Positions 1 through 10,159 of a stretch of 64,000 nucleotides of DNA are shown piece by piece. A program made the position numbers and the translations under genes. Position 1 is the stretch's first letter; each line of letters opens with the position of its first letter. A model generated the notes under the pieces. That model was not told the DNA's origin and did no database searches. It was given only the letters and a program-made list of their open reading frames with translations. Origin of the DNA: Rhododendron vialii (lineage: Eukaryota; Streptophyta; Magnoliopsida; Ericales; Ericaceae); assembly GCF_030253575.1 (NCBI RefSeq), contig NC_080559.1:31398501-31462500 (forward strand), written 5' to 3'.

Positions 1-97
1 ATGATAAAAATTCTTATGCTTTCCTCAAAGCCTTAGGAAAACCCACCGTATATTAAATACAAAAGAAGAATGACTCTCTGTCTCTTTTTCTTTTTTC

Positions 98-190
98 TTA
101 TAACTCAGGTATCCAGGTCAGTTTACACACACCTCAACTAATCTAGGGGACTAATCCCACCGTCCACTAGCGGGAAGCCCACTTAAATGT
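98..190 (-). mobile_element. SINE, 3' part only
   Basis: This short stretch matches the 3' part of the tRNA-derived SINE seen more fully at 43751-43949 and 19582-19797 (shared words ataactcaggt, acacacctcaactaatct, ccactagcgg). The T-rich run just left of it is the A-rich tail of a minus-strand element. The tRNA-like head is absent, so the copy is truncated. It lies in the downstream flank of the TOL1-like gene. Confidence 0.6.
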
Positions 191-935
191 TCTTTTAACA
201 GTTAAATCCCCAACCTTAACAGGCAAGATATGACAAAATGAGCTTTCATCTCAGGCTGAATTCCAGCAAAAAGTTGGTGCTCTTATCAAGGTTAGGCCTG
301 AGCCCCGAGTACAGATAGAAATCATCCATCATAGACGATCAGTTGGAAAGAGGTAATCAGCACCACAGAGAACAAACAAATCTGTCAGCAAAGACAAGGT
401 GAGACAAAATGGATCTATTTTACTAGAGGAGTTATTTGGAAAAGAAATCCTCCGTTAGAAACTATACATAACAGCTAATTAATTTAAAAGACAATTTAAA
501 AAAGGATTGAGAACATCCATAGTCATGAACGATATCGAAGCCGTGGAGAGCACTCATCTTTGGGGTGGGCTTACTAAGCAAAAATTGTCCCAATTAGCTG
601 GAAAAAAAAGGGTTCAAACAAGAATCATCCACAAGCCACATAAGATCAGACATGTACCATTGCGAAAACAACACATAAACTGTTCATAATGTTCGTTTCT
701 GTATATAGCTCCCCAAGCAATTACCTAGCCAATTCAGACACAAATCCCTGAAACGACGTGCATGGACAAATGCAAGTGAAAGCACGAAAACGTATGAAAG
801 AGAAAGAAAAAAGAGAATATCCCGGTCCTGTCCACAATGGTTATGAAATCGCAAGCACCAAACTAAACCCGTCGCTCCTAAACCATTCAGCAATCCAATC
901 CAACAACAGAAGTGTGTTTCATACAAGAGAGAAGC

Positions 936-3822
936 TCAAAATGAGATCAGGTCATCTTTAGTGGGTTGCGGCTTCTTTGAGGTGTCCTGCCCCGATTCAG
1001 ATGTGCCGCTGGATTTCGTGCCAAAAATCATCTCATCGAGATCATCCATCATCTCATCGTTGTGCCCTGCAGGCCCAGCAGCCCGAGAAGTTGCTGATTT
1101 TCTGATGAGGGCATCTTCTTTCCCAAAATGGGGTGAATCATCGGGCTCCACGGCTACAGGAATCATAGCAGGCTCGGGCTCCCGATGAACGACAGAAGGT
1201 TTCTTCAAATCTTCATACCTCGAGATGACTTTCTGGATTTCATCGTTCACGTTCAAGGCTTCAAAAAGTAAGGCTTCGTTGTCCCCTGCAGTCTCAATGA
1301 TTCTCTGGACAGTATACTGGGACCGATGACACTGATGTACAAGTGTGGTTGTCAAGTCGTCCTGCCAACAGAAATCAGCAGAAATAAGAGAGTAAGCAGA
1401 AACAGAGACATTCACCCATAGTTCGGCTGGACCAAGGATCAAAATTTCATTTCAATTTGTTGCTTCGGTTAGCTAGGAAAAGGAAAAGTTTTCGAAACAT
1501 GTTTGGCAACGTCAAAAACACAAATAGAAATGTCAAAGCATTTTGGGGTCGCATGAGATGATGTTGGATTTTCATGATAAGAATCAAAACAACTCAAAGT
1601 GGACAATTTTTAGTCAATCTAGAAGATCTACAACATAAAACATGAGGGGTAGACCTCATTCAGTACTTACGTTGCCAAACACATTTTTTTCAATGTACAA
1701 AACCAAACAAGAATCACTCATTTCTTTTGCATTCAATGTTTCACCATGAATATTCATCGCAAGAAAAGGGAACACTCTTTCAACAGTGGCAGTGTGACTG
1801 CTACAATTGATGAAAATATAATCAAGAAAAGTACCGAGGAAAAGGGTGAGTTTTTTTTTTTTTTATCAGAAAAAAGGGTGAGTTAGGGTATATACCATAC
1901 TAAAGACTTGAAAACAAGAGAGAGTGACTGGGTCGAAGTTTCAATTTTTTATTTTGTGGTAACCCAAGTATTTTAGAACAAAGAGTAGAAATGTCTAGAG
2001 CATTCCCTTTGGATACAAACATCACAAAGAGCTAAAGAGTATCTCAAATCCTATGAAGTCGCCTATCTATTGACAAGTTTGGTGGCAAGCCTTTCCCCAC
2101 AAGCACTGCTAGGAAAGTTGCTTGGACTGCTATGTCAATTATATATGGCAGGAAATGAATCATAGGGTCTTTGGAGGTACTCCTAGAGTTCCTAATCTCT
2201 TATTGAATCACATCAAGTTTGATATTAGGAGAAAGGCAGAAGAAAGAGAATTCAAGAAGAGAAGAAATGAGATCCTTGTAAGCTAAGCATCACGTGCCGA
2301 GAACAAAGATGGCTCTTACCTAAATTTTGTTTTATCAAACAATTAACCCAATGCTGACTGAATAGCCCTGGAACTTGGTCAATCAACATCTTCCAATATA
2401 GGAATGGTAAAAGACAAGGCCGAGAAAACATCAACATCATGCACATTGACTATAGTTTTTTGTTTTTTTTAACAGCCACAAGTAACTATAGTTGACAGGC
2501 TAATAATGTGAACCAATAATGTTAGACATGAAAACAACTAGTTGGGGGTTTAAACGAACCCAATACGCAACTGACCCCTAAAAGATCTCACAAGACCATG
2601 TTGCCACATCAAGTAAAACCACTTCCACTTATAATACCTTTCAAGAAGATAACACAGCCGCAGATGACACTCTGGGCTAAAATGAAGTTCTAGACATCAG
2701 TAAAATGAAATACATTTATAACATGATAAATGAAATACCTCTAGAGCATCTTGTTGGGGCGAAGAGGACAAAACTGATGTTAGAAGCTCAATACTGTTTC
2801 GAGCCACATCAAATGCTTCCTTTGTTTGTTCAGCTGAAAAGGTTTGTGCAGGAATCTCATGGTCAAGTTGTTGAGCAAGATTAGGACTGGATTCTGAAGC
2901 CGAGACTGAACGAGGAGGAGTAAATATAGGAGCCAAACTCTCATTATCACGGCCAGGGAACCGTATGCCCCTTGATTTCAAACTCTAAAACACAAGAGTA
3001 ATAAGTACGGAAGGTTAAATGTAATATCCATAGCTTCTGCCAAAGAATAAACAAATAAAACCATTTCATTTAAAGCTTAAAAAAGTACACAGCAACCCAC
3101 TCGTTAGTTCTACTACACATCAAAAGTCATTCTTTCTTTTACCTCCAAGAATTCCTGGCTATCATTTTACTAAGATCGTTTTCAAAACCTTTTTTAACTT
3201 CTATTCAGTCAATCAATCACCAATTTTGTGCGCAACAGTGAAAGAGATAAGCAATGGTAACTGGCATTTAGTGAACATGGAGCCAAATTTAACAGTGGGG
3301 TACCTTGTATGTCTCTTCATAAACAGGCAAATACCGCAGCTCATCAGAAGACTCCCCCCAAGCTTCAATCAGTGTCAGAGCCTTGTTCCTGTTGTTAACA
3401 ACAGTCTGGGGGTCATCAATCAACTTCACCATCTCATCCAACACCCGCTCCGCCGCAACCTCCGAGAATGCCTTCTCACAATTCTTAACTAGAGTTTCAA
3501 GTAACACCATAGCCAAGTACTGAACCCTAGGGCTCTTCAACATGATCCTTTTCTTTATTCCACGGATCAAATCAACGCTGTTGATCCTGTCATGATTCAC
3601 CATGTCACAAAGTTCAAGGTTAGTGGCCCAATCAGGCTCGTCCAGCGTTTCAGCTGTTGCGTCCTCAACAACCTTATCAACCTGATTCGGGCCTTGGACT
3701 AGCTCCTTCACTTTGAAACTCATCGAGGTCATCCCAGCACTCATCTTGCGACCAACCTCAGCTCCACCAATCTTCAAGCGCTCACCCAAAGCGCTAAGTT
3801 TCTCCATCAAATTGTCACTCAT
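936..3822 (-). CDS. TOL1: TOM1-like protein 1 (VHS-GAT ubiquitin adaptor)
   Basis: Three coding exons: 3822-3304, 2984-2739 and 1361-936, giving 396 residues. TOL proteins act like an ESCRT-0: they bind ubiquitinated membrane cargo and pass it to the endosomal ESCRT machinery for vacuolar degradation. Exon 1 encodes an N-terminal VHS domain (about residues 10-150, including EPDWATNLELCDMVNHD and the run ending NNRNKALTLIEAWGES). Exon 2 carries the linker GIRFPGRDNESLAPIFTPPR and the start of the GAT domain; exon 3 finishes GAT (DDLTTTLVHQC) and the acidic tail ending DDLDEMIFG and KDDLISF. Length and the terminal motifs fit Arabidopsis TOL1 (At5g16880, about 407 residues). The ATG at 3822 is used; a GTG three codons upstream lies just after a leader-intron acceptor. 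A 5' UTR intron (about 4445-3832) is supported by a donor after TTCCAG and an acceptor TTTAG. Confidence 0.93.
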
Positions 3823-3831
3823 CTTTGACAC

Positions 3832-4445
3832 CTAAATTATATAGCACTCCCACAATCACTCAAATTCTTTAGTTTTTACACCTGAACCCTAGAAACGAGT
3901 CAAAAGATAAACAAAAATTAGGCAAAATCCAGCAGTGATGCGTAATCACCACAAGTATAGACGATTATGTAAACCAAAAGTCTATATAACAAAGTGTTCA
4001 ACTGAAAAGCACCCCAAAAACCCTAGATATAAATCGCACGAGAAACCAGAATCAGGCAAATTCCAACCCTTGATGCGTAATCTCCAAGATTAAAATCATA
4101 TCAGATTATTCACATCAAAACCATAATTTTCTTAAAAAGTCAAATCAACCCTACTCTCTCTTTCTTCGATCGAATCCCTAGGTTCCTCAATTACACTCAG
4201 AACAACATGAAAAACCCAAGTGAAAAAACAACAGATTCGTCAACAATTCAAGAAACCCATGAGACAAACTCAAATTGACTCTTGAAATAAAGCAGTCCGA
4301 AAAACAAAAAAATACACACAAATACTAGATAACAACCGGTATGAGTAAGCAAACATGGTGGTCGGATCAAAAGAAAGTATTGCGATTTTCGTCAAAATCA
4401 ACGGTTACGATCGGGAAAAACGAAAAGGAGCGTCGAATGGGGTAC
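3832..4445 (-). other. 5' UTR intron of the TOL1-like gene
   Basis: Read on the minus strand, a consensus donor (CAG|GTACC) lies at 4446/4445 and an acceptor (TTTAG|GTGTC) at 3832/3831, nine bases before the start ATG. No open frame or repeat is obvious inside. A leader intron of about 0.6 kb is typical of plant housekeeping genes. The promoter should lie right of about 4480. Confidence 0.6.
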
Positions 4446-4974
4446 CTGGAATTGAAGTTTGGGAAAATGTAGGAATTGGTTGGCGCTCAAGGCGCAAGAC
4501 GCGGCCCAAGTAAGCTTTCCTATGTTGGTCGGCGTCGGAGTCTCTCCTCGAAAAGTCGTCTCCTGGTTTACACCTTTACCAACCTCTGTGTAATATACCC
4601 AGCTCTAGGAAAAAAGTATTTTTATTTTATTTTTTTGTTTGTTACAGTAGTACAGTAAAAAACACGCTCAAAAAAATAAATAAATATAAATACTGATTTC
4701 AATAGCTGTGGGACCCTGTGGTTGGTTTAAAAGTGCGTCAGCGCTGCATCGTTGGTGATGGAGCTTCAGAATTTTCACTGTCGTAGGATGAGTTATCATT
4801 CATCTCCGCCGTCAATTAAGCATCGAAAAGAAGTTACTGTATTTTTATTTTTATTTTTTAAATACTATATACCACGGGGATTTTGCCATTTTGGGTAGCT
4901 TTTCAGAGTGGCACGTAAAAAAGAAGGAGTATAAAATTAGGGTTAAATAGAGGATTGAAAACAATAAAACTTTG

Positions 4975-5261
4975 GGTACGCCGGTTGTGTGGGATCTGAT
5001 GCTGTGTCTTCCACAAATAATCAAAGTCGCTTAACTTATTTAAAATATTTTTTTAAGGATTTTCAAAAAAAATTAGTTTAGTTAAATATCGATAAGAACT
5101 TGATCAATTACTCGTTCAATTCCTTGACAAAAAATTGAACTCAAAATTGAAATATTGTACCAAGTTTTTTTTTTTTTCAAGAGATTCTTAAAAAATATTT
5201 TAAATAAATATGACCGCTCCGATAATTTGTATGAGATCGTGCATCTCACGCAATCCAGTAT
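4975..5261. mobile_element. Foldback MITE, copy 1 of a family also at 9582
   Basis: AT-rich element whose ends are imperfect inverted repeats around GTGTGGGATC and GAGATCGTGCATCTCAC. Interior words (cttaacttatttaaaatat, taaataaatat, gacttgatcaatt-like) recur in the better preserved copy at 9582-9923 and in a partial copy at 8890-9095. It has no coding capacity. Superfamily not determined. Confidence 0.5.
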
Positions 5262-6142
5262 ACATCAGAGGTAGACTAACTGATTCATCCATAGCCGAAC
5301 TTGATTGACAATGACCTCTTAAAGAATTGAATGTGAATTGTTAAACCGGTCTAATACGGTAAGATCAAGGATTAGTTTAATTGTAGTATTTTCTTTCAAG
5401 TTGTGATGTTATAATTTTAATTCCAATTTTAATGCTACAAAGTACAAACTAGTATGATTTTGCCTTCTTATTATATCCCCTTGTTATCGATTGAAGCAAC
5501 AAATTGGTCAATAAAGTACTTCTGCAAAATAAACTCCCAAGCATGCTCTATTTTCAAATATGCTTCGAGGCTAACTTGCAAATAAATTAATCTACGTGAT
5601 TGAGTGCTTGTTCCAAATTTAAACGTATATTTGTTTTTTTATAAGTAAAGCATACTATGTTGATCCATTCATCTTACCTACTCTTGCAATTACCTACCAG
5701 TGTTTCGTATCAAAAACTCGGAGAGTTAGTTACTGGTAAATGCGACACCATTTCACATTCAATGACACCATTTGCATTGCTTTTTTTTTTTTTTTAAATT
5801 TTACTTTATCTTTTTTCTTTTACTGCGTGGGGTAGGACGGCAACGACAAACGTGATCGTTAAAAGTATATACTACTATCTGTATTAATGAAATATTTTTC
5901 TCGACACGGACCTATCAACCAACGATTGTTTGTTGTCGTCGTCGTTGTTAAATTTAAACACGGATATACAAATGAAAGAATAAAGATAAAGATAAAGATT
6001 GATAATAAGATAGGATGGTCGGTACCACCGTATTTATTTATTTAATATGACGAGAAGTTTTCAGCGTGAACGGACTGGGATTTAATGAATCCTTTCTTTA
6101 TCAAGTTTTAAATGGGAATCGGTGATGATGTTCACGCCAAGG
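5262..6142. other. Intergenic, nothing recognised
   Basis: AT-rich non-coding DNA between two MITEs. It contains homopolymer T runs near 5630 and 5780 and a short tandem aagata run near 5985-5998. No long open frame, RNA gene or recognisable transposon domain was seen. Confidence 0.5.
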
Positions 6143-6368
6143 AGTGATTTTTCAGTGCCGATATATTCTATGCGGTAGTCGCTCGGCACATCTGATTCGT
6201 CTGATACACTTTTGGATGGTTCGGATTAAAATCTTCTATCTCCTCTCGCCTAACACTTTCTTTCTTCTTTTTCTTTCTCCAAATCTGAGCCGTTCAAATG
6301 CGCAATGGACGGCTCGGATGCGCGAGCAAGCACCACGTGGTATCCACTCGGCACTGAAAAATTTTCCC
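6143..6368. mobile_element. Mutator-type MITE (copy A)
   Basis: 226-bp element with inverted ends containing ttttcagtgccga and its complement tcggcactgaaaa. It is flanked by ACGCCAAGG (6134-6142) and ACGCGAAGG (6369-6377), a 9-bp target-site duplication with one mismatch, as expected of MULE-derived elements. The interior shares ccaaatctgagccgttcaaa and ccacgtggtatcca with the copy at 55329-55544. It carries no gene. Confidence 0.75.
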
Positions 6369-6504
6369 ACGCGAAGGCCGTGAAGTGTCGCCGCACTGAA
6401 TCATCATTCATGCTTCTGCCGTTTCTGTATTTGCAGGCAGGGACTTCAATTTTGGATCGCTGGATTTTGGAGTATTTATTACTCCTATTTGTCCAACTTG
6501 CCCC

Positions 6505-6734
6505 GAGAAGTTTTTGGGTGCCGAGTGGGTACTATGTGGCAGCACTTGCCGGCGATCCAGATCGTCCAAGCGTATTTTGGATGGTCCAGATTTATATCGT
6601 CTCTCTCCTCATCCTATCACTCTCTCTCCTATTTTTCTCTCTTTAGAATCCGGACTGGCCAAAACACGTTTGAACGGTCTGGATGGTTGACAAGGTGCCA
6701 CGTGTGTGATATCCCTGGATCCAAAAAAATCCTC
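6505..6734. mobile_element. Mutator-type MITE (copy B)
   Basis: 230-bp relative of the elements at 6143 and 55329. Its ends begin gagaagtttttgggtgccga and end gatccaaaaaaatcctc. Flanks ACTTGCCCC (6496-6504) and ACTTGCACC (6735-6743) form a 9-bp target-site duplication with one mismatch. Interior has the family words ggatggtccaga and tctctctcct. Confidence 0.7.
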
Positions 6735-7215
6735 ACTTGCACCCTATCTCTGGGGTACAAATTAACTAAACGGGATGCATTTCGGCCATTTCCAACCTTA
6801 TTTTCAGGTCAACTTTGATGATCGAATTCGTTTATGTCGTACAGTTTGTCATCAAGTAAAACAAGCACACAACAAATCATTTCATAGACTGCCGATCGTA
6901 GCTAGCAAATTTATCTTTAATAAAATAGATCATTTAAGTTGTAATCTAAGTGCGCGCAGCTCACTTCGTTCAAAACGAATGTACATTGTTCGAATATTGA
7001 ACAATTTCCAATCATCGACAAGTTCTAAAACATAAATAACATAAATGAATTCGATCATCGAATTTCAAGCACCTAAAATTTACTACCATTTATGCAGAGT
7101 CATTGTTACCATTTGAATTTTCACTAAAAACATTTTCCAATCGTTCTCGATGTCCGACCAAACTTACTTTACCCATGAACGATCAACTAGATGAGCCTAA
7201 CAAAAATTAACGATT

Positions 7216-7441
7216 TCCATCAAATAAACATGCTTTGTCGAGCTTGAGCTCGGCTAGTCCAAAAATTTGAACTCGAGCCTTAACGAGTCGAGCCCTTATC
7301 GATATGAGCTAAATCATTTACTAAACGAGCCTCTTTAATCGAGCCGAACCACAATTAACGAGCCGAAATTTTATCGAGTTCGATTCAATTATTAAACGAA
7401 CCGAAAACTCGAGAACTGTTCAGTTCATTTATAGCCTTACT
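7216..7441. mobile_element. Truncated hAT-type MITE (gctcgag-rich family)
   Basis: Repeated words such as cgagccgaa, aactcgag and the end gttcagttcatttatagcc match the right end of the intact 656-bp element at 35053-35708. The left end is missing, so this is a fragment. The family is non-coding and rich in gctcg/cgagc motifs. Confidence 0.55.
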
Positions 7442-7579
7442 CGTCCGCGCTCAAAAGCAGGCCTTGTTGTGACTAGCGCAACCACCCCCTCCAGAAGGCC
7501 AGTACTGCCTCTTCCAAATCACCATTATGGACCCATTCCTTGAGCTCAATCCATACCGTAAATGAACCCATACAAAAAA

Positions 7580-7712
7580 GGGAAAATGACGGCTCAAAAA
7601 GTGTTTTTGATAATTAATATCCGTCAATGACATGCTGTGAACATTTGTTAATGTTAAAAATGTCATTGACAAGTATTAATTATCAAAATACGTCATTGGC
7701 CGTCATTTTTCC
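7580..7712. mobile_element. Foldback MITE with gggaaaatgacggc ends
   Basis: 133-bp near-perfect hairpin: left arm gggaaaatgacggc... ttgataattaata, right arm tattaattatcaa...gccgtcatttttcc. Direct repeats tacaaaaaa (7571-7579) and tacaaaaag (7713-7721) form an 8-9 bp target-site duplication. It is non-coding. Confidence 0.75.
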
Positions 7713-7839
7713 TACAAAAAGATAAATATACTTTCAAATTTAAAACCATCCATTTATCAAAAATACAATTTGTTAGGTTGAGCCCCGCTTAACTTTTAGG
7801 GCTTTTTCGAAGTTTTGTCCTTATTCAAAAAAATTGCGT

Positions 7840-8411
7840 TTGTGCGTTTTGCTCCAAACTTTGATGGATTATTAATTTGTCTCGACGAGAAGAATCGGAA
7901 AACCTTTTTTTTTTTACTCAAATATTTAGGAAAATGTCCACTTTTACAGCCCCTTTTATCAGTACTGACCGAAATGTAGGGAAATTGTACCGACGGCCGC
8001 GCTGGGCCGTCTCTGGCCACCGGACGGTATATACATGAAAATATGGTGTTTAGATCAAGCACCCTACACACATCGGATCGGTTGTCCGGTGGCCAGAGAC
8101 ATCTCGGCGCGGCCGTCGGTACAATTTTTCTACGTTTCAGTCGGTACCTATAGGTTTTTTGGTGGTTTATTGTGAAATCACTATTTAGATTGAGCATTTT
8201 GATAAGAAATGCAGAGAAAAGTACAAAAAAATAAAAATAAATTGATTGGCCCTCCCATTTTCTCACCAACCAAATGTGCTGTTAAGCTAAAAAGTGCATT
8301 TTTAGCTTAAAAGTTGATATTTCTAAATTTGAATAAATTAAAAAACATGGATTTTCTGATTCTTTTCGTCGAGACGAATCAATAATCTTCAAAAGTTTTG
8401 TGCAAAACTAA
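7840..8411. mobile_element. Large palindromic foldback element
   Basis: About 570 bp of nested inverted repeats. The outer arms include aatttgtctcgacgaga near 7875 and its counterpart tcgtcgagacgaatcaata near 8370. The inner arms are GC-rich: ttgtaccgacggccgcgc near 7986 pairs with gcggccgtcggtacaa near 8113, and ggccaccggac near 8018 pairs with gtccggtggcc near 8085. There is no conserved protein. Target-site duplications were not located. Confidence 0.6.
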
Positions 8412-8463
8412 TAAATACGGAAAAAATTTAAATGTGGACAAAGACTCACTTTTTGCGGTTTGT

Positions 8464-8554
8464 GCATCTGAATAGCACTTGTCGGCCAAAATAAAAATGA
8501 GAAAAGAAAGCATCTGAATAGCACTTGTCGGCAAAAATAAAAATGAGAAAAGAA
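8464..8554. repeat. 46-bp tandem duplication beside tRNA-Tyr
   Basis: Two adjacent copies, starting at 8464 and 8510, of a 46-bp unit beginning gcatctgaatagcacttgtc and ending in an A-rich stretch, differing by about one base. It abuts the 3' side of the minus-strand tRNA-Tyr, so the duplicated unit includes its oligo-T termination region. Confidence 0.85.
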
Positions 8555-8558
8555 GTAA

Positions 8559-8652
8559 TCCGACTTGCCGGATTCGAACCAGCGACCTAAGGATTAGCTG
8601 TGAGCTATTTGCCTACTACAGTCCTCCGCTCTACCAACTGAGCTAAAGTCGG
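8559..8652 (-). tRNA. tRNA-Tyr(GUA) with intron
   Basis: The minus strand folds as a complete nuclear tRNA. Acceptor arm CCGACTT pairs with AAGTCGG. The D arm contains GCTCAGTTGGTAGAGC, the anticodon stem-loop is GAGGA-CTGTAG with anticodon GTA, and the T arm contains GGTTCGAATCC. The discriminator base is A. About 21 extra bases sit after the base 3' of the anticodon, as expected because plant nuclear tRNA-Tyr genes carry an intron. The A and B boxes are intact and oligo-T stretches follow about 12 bases downstream for Pol III termination. Confidence 0.95.
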
Positions 8653-8889
8653 ATTTGTTATTAGCAGCTACAAATATAAGTATTTGATAGCGTTCTATAC
8701 TTCTCTACTTAGAGCCACGTGGTTAACATTTGTTTCTTGGAAATTGATATTTGAATTTCCTTTTTTGATGCGAGCGCTCCACTTTCAACGTAAAGTTGTT
8801 ACTAGTAACTTCATGAACAAAATGGAGCTCCTTCATAAAAAAAGAAAGCACGAATATCAATTTCCTTGTTTGTTTAAACTTGTTTTTAA

Positions 8890-9095
8890 GGGTACGTGTA
8901 AAAAGTTAGCTCATTCAAATCTAGGTAAGAGCATGATCAATTTTCGTTCCTAAATTTGCAAGAAGAAAATTTGAATGAATCGAATAAAACCTTACAGATA
9001 TTCGAATTCATTGAATTTTTGCAAAAAAAACTCTTCAAATAATATGTTAAACGATTTGAACGACTTTGATCATTAGCACGGAACCTAGAAATGAA
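8890..9095. mobile_element. Partial foldback MITE, same family as 9582
   Basis: Shares gatcaattttcgttcctaaatt, gaacgactt and tcattagcacggaacc-like words with 9690-9880. The inverted terminal ends are not present, so it is a partial copy. Confidence 0.45.
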
Positions 9096-9581
9096 TTCTG
9101 CAATTTGTTGTGTATTTGGTAGTACCCATATTTGGGCTCAACTCACAAAAAGGTTACATGATTCCCGTGTAACTTCTTTGCATTATTCATACTCTCCTAC
9201 TCCTCACAAATCATGGGAGAAAAATTTGAGACCCAAAGTTGCAATTGCAGGCCTTTCCTTGCCCTGCCAACAATTGAGAAGGTCGGATTTGTTTATATAT
9301 ATAATAATTTAAAAAAACCAGAAAACAAAAACAAACTTCATATATTACATTAAATTGTCCCCACCTGCTTCCTGCAAGAATAATGATGTTTTAACTCATG
9401 TCTTACACTTCCACCAATTGGCCACGTGTTTCACATTTGCGCCTTTTTTTTTATAGTGATTTTCGCACATTCTAAATTGTTAAATGCATTCACAATAGAA
9501 GTGCAAAAATCACTTTCCTTTTTCCTTTCTTTTTTTTTTCTTTTTACACCGAAAGACAACACTATAGGTACATCATTTGGC

Positions 9582-9923
9582 GTACACCAAATATACACCA
9601 GACTGTGTGAGATCCAAAGATGGATTCCGCACAAATGATTGGAGTCGTTTAATTTATTTAAAATATATTTTTAAAAGTCTTTTTCAATAGTTAGCTTATT
9701 CGAATATCAGTAAGGACTTGATCGATTTTCGTTCCTAAATTCGCAGGAACAAAAATTTAATGAACCTATCAATTCTTGACGAAAGCTGAATAAACTGATT
9801 TTTTACCAAAAAACAAAAACCTTTAAAATAAATATTTTAAAAAATTGAACGACTTCTATCATCGATCAATACGGAACCCCGAAAATGAGTCTCACACAAT
9901 CGGATGTACATTTTGGTGGAGTA
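9582..9923. mobile_element. Foldback MITE, best copy of its family
   Basis: Terminal inverted repeats: left gtacaccaaatatacacc then tgtgtgagatc; right gagtctcacacaatc then attttggtgg. Interior is AT-rich and non-coding. Related to 4975-5261 and 8890-9095. It lies about 240 bp upstream of the start of the bark-storage-like gene. Confidence 0.6.
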
Positions 9924-10159
9924 TCCAATTAGGCTCCAACGGAAATAAAGTCACATGCTTCCATACTACGTAGTAAATGTTTTGTACAGTATTATGTTGA
10001 TACTAATCTCTCGGTCTCTCCAACTCCTCACCACTCATTCAAGCAGCAGATAGTTACCCACCATCACTACTTCAACCGACAGTCCTCCAAAACCACCGGT
10101 GAGCAAACGGAAAAGGGTCGTCTGAAACCGAAAGCAGGTGGTATATAATCGGAAAAAAA

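Noticed and set aside
7796-8269. 157-codon minus-strand open frame
   Set aside because: It lies across a palindromic non-coding element, with a composition unlike protein.
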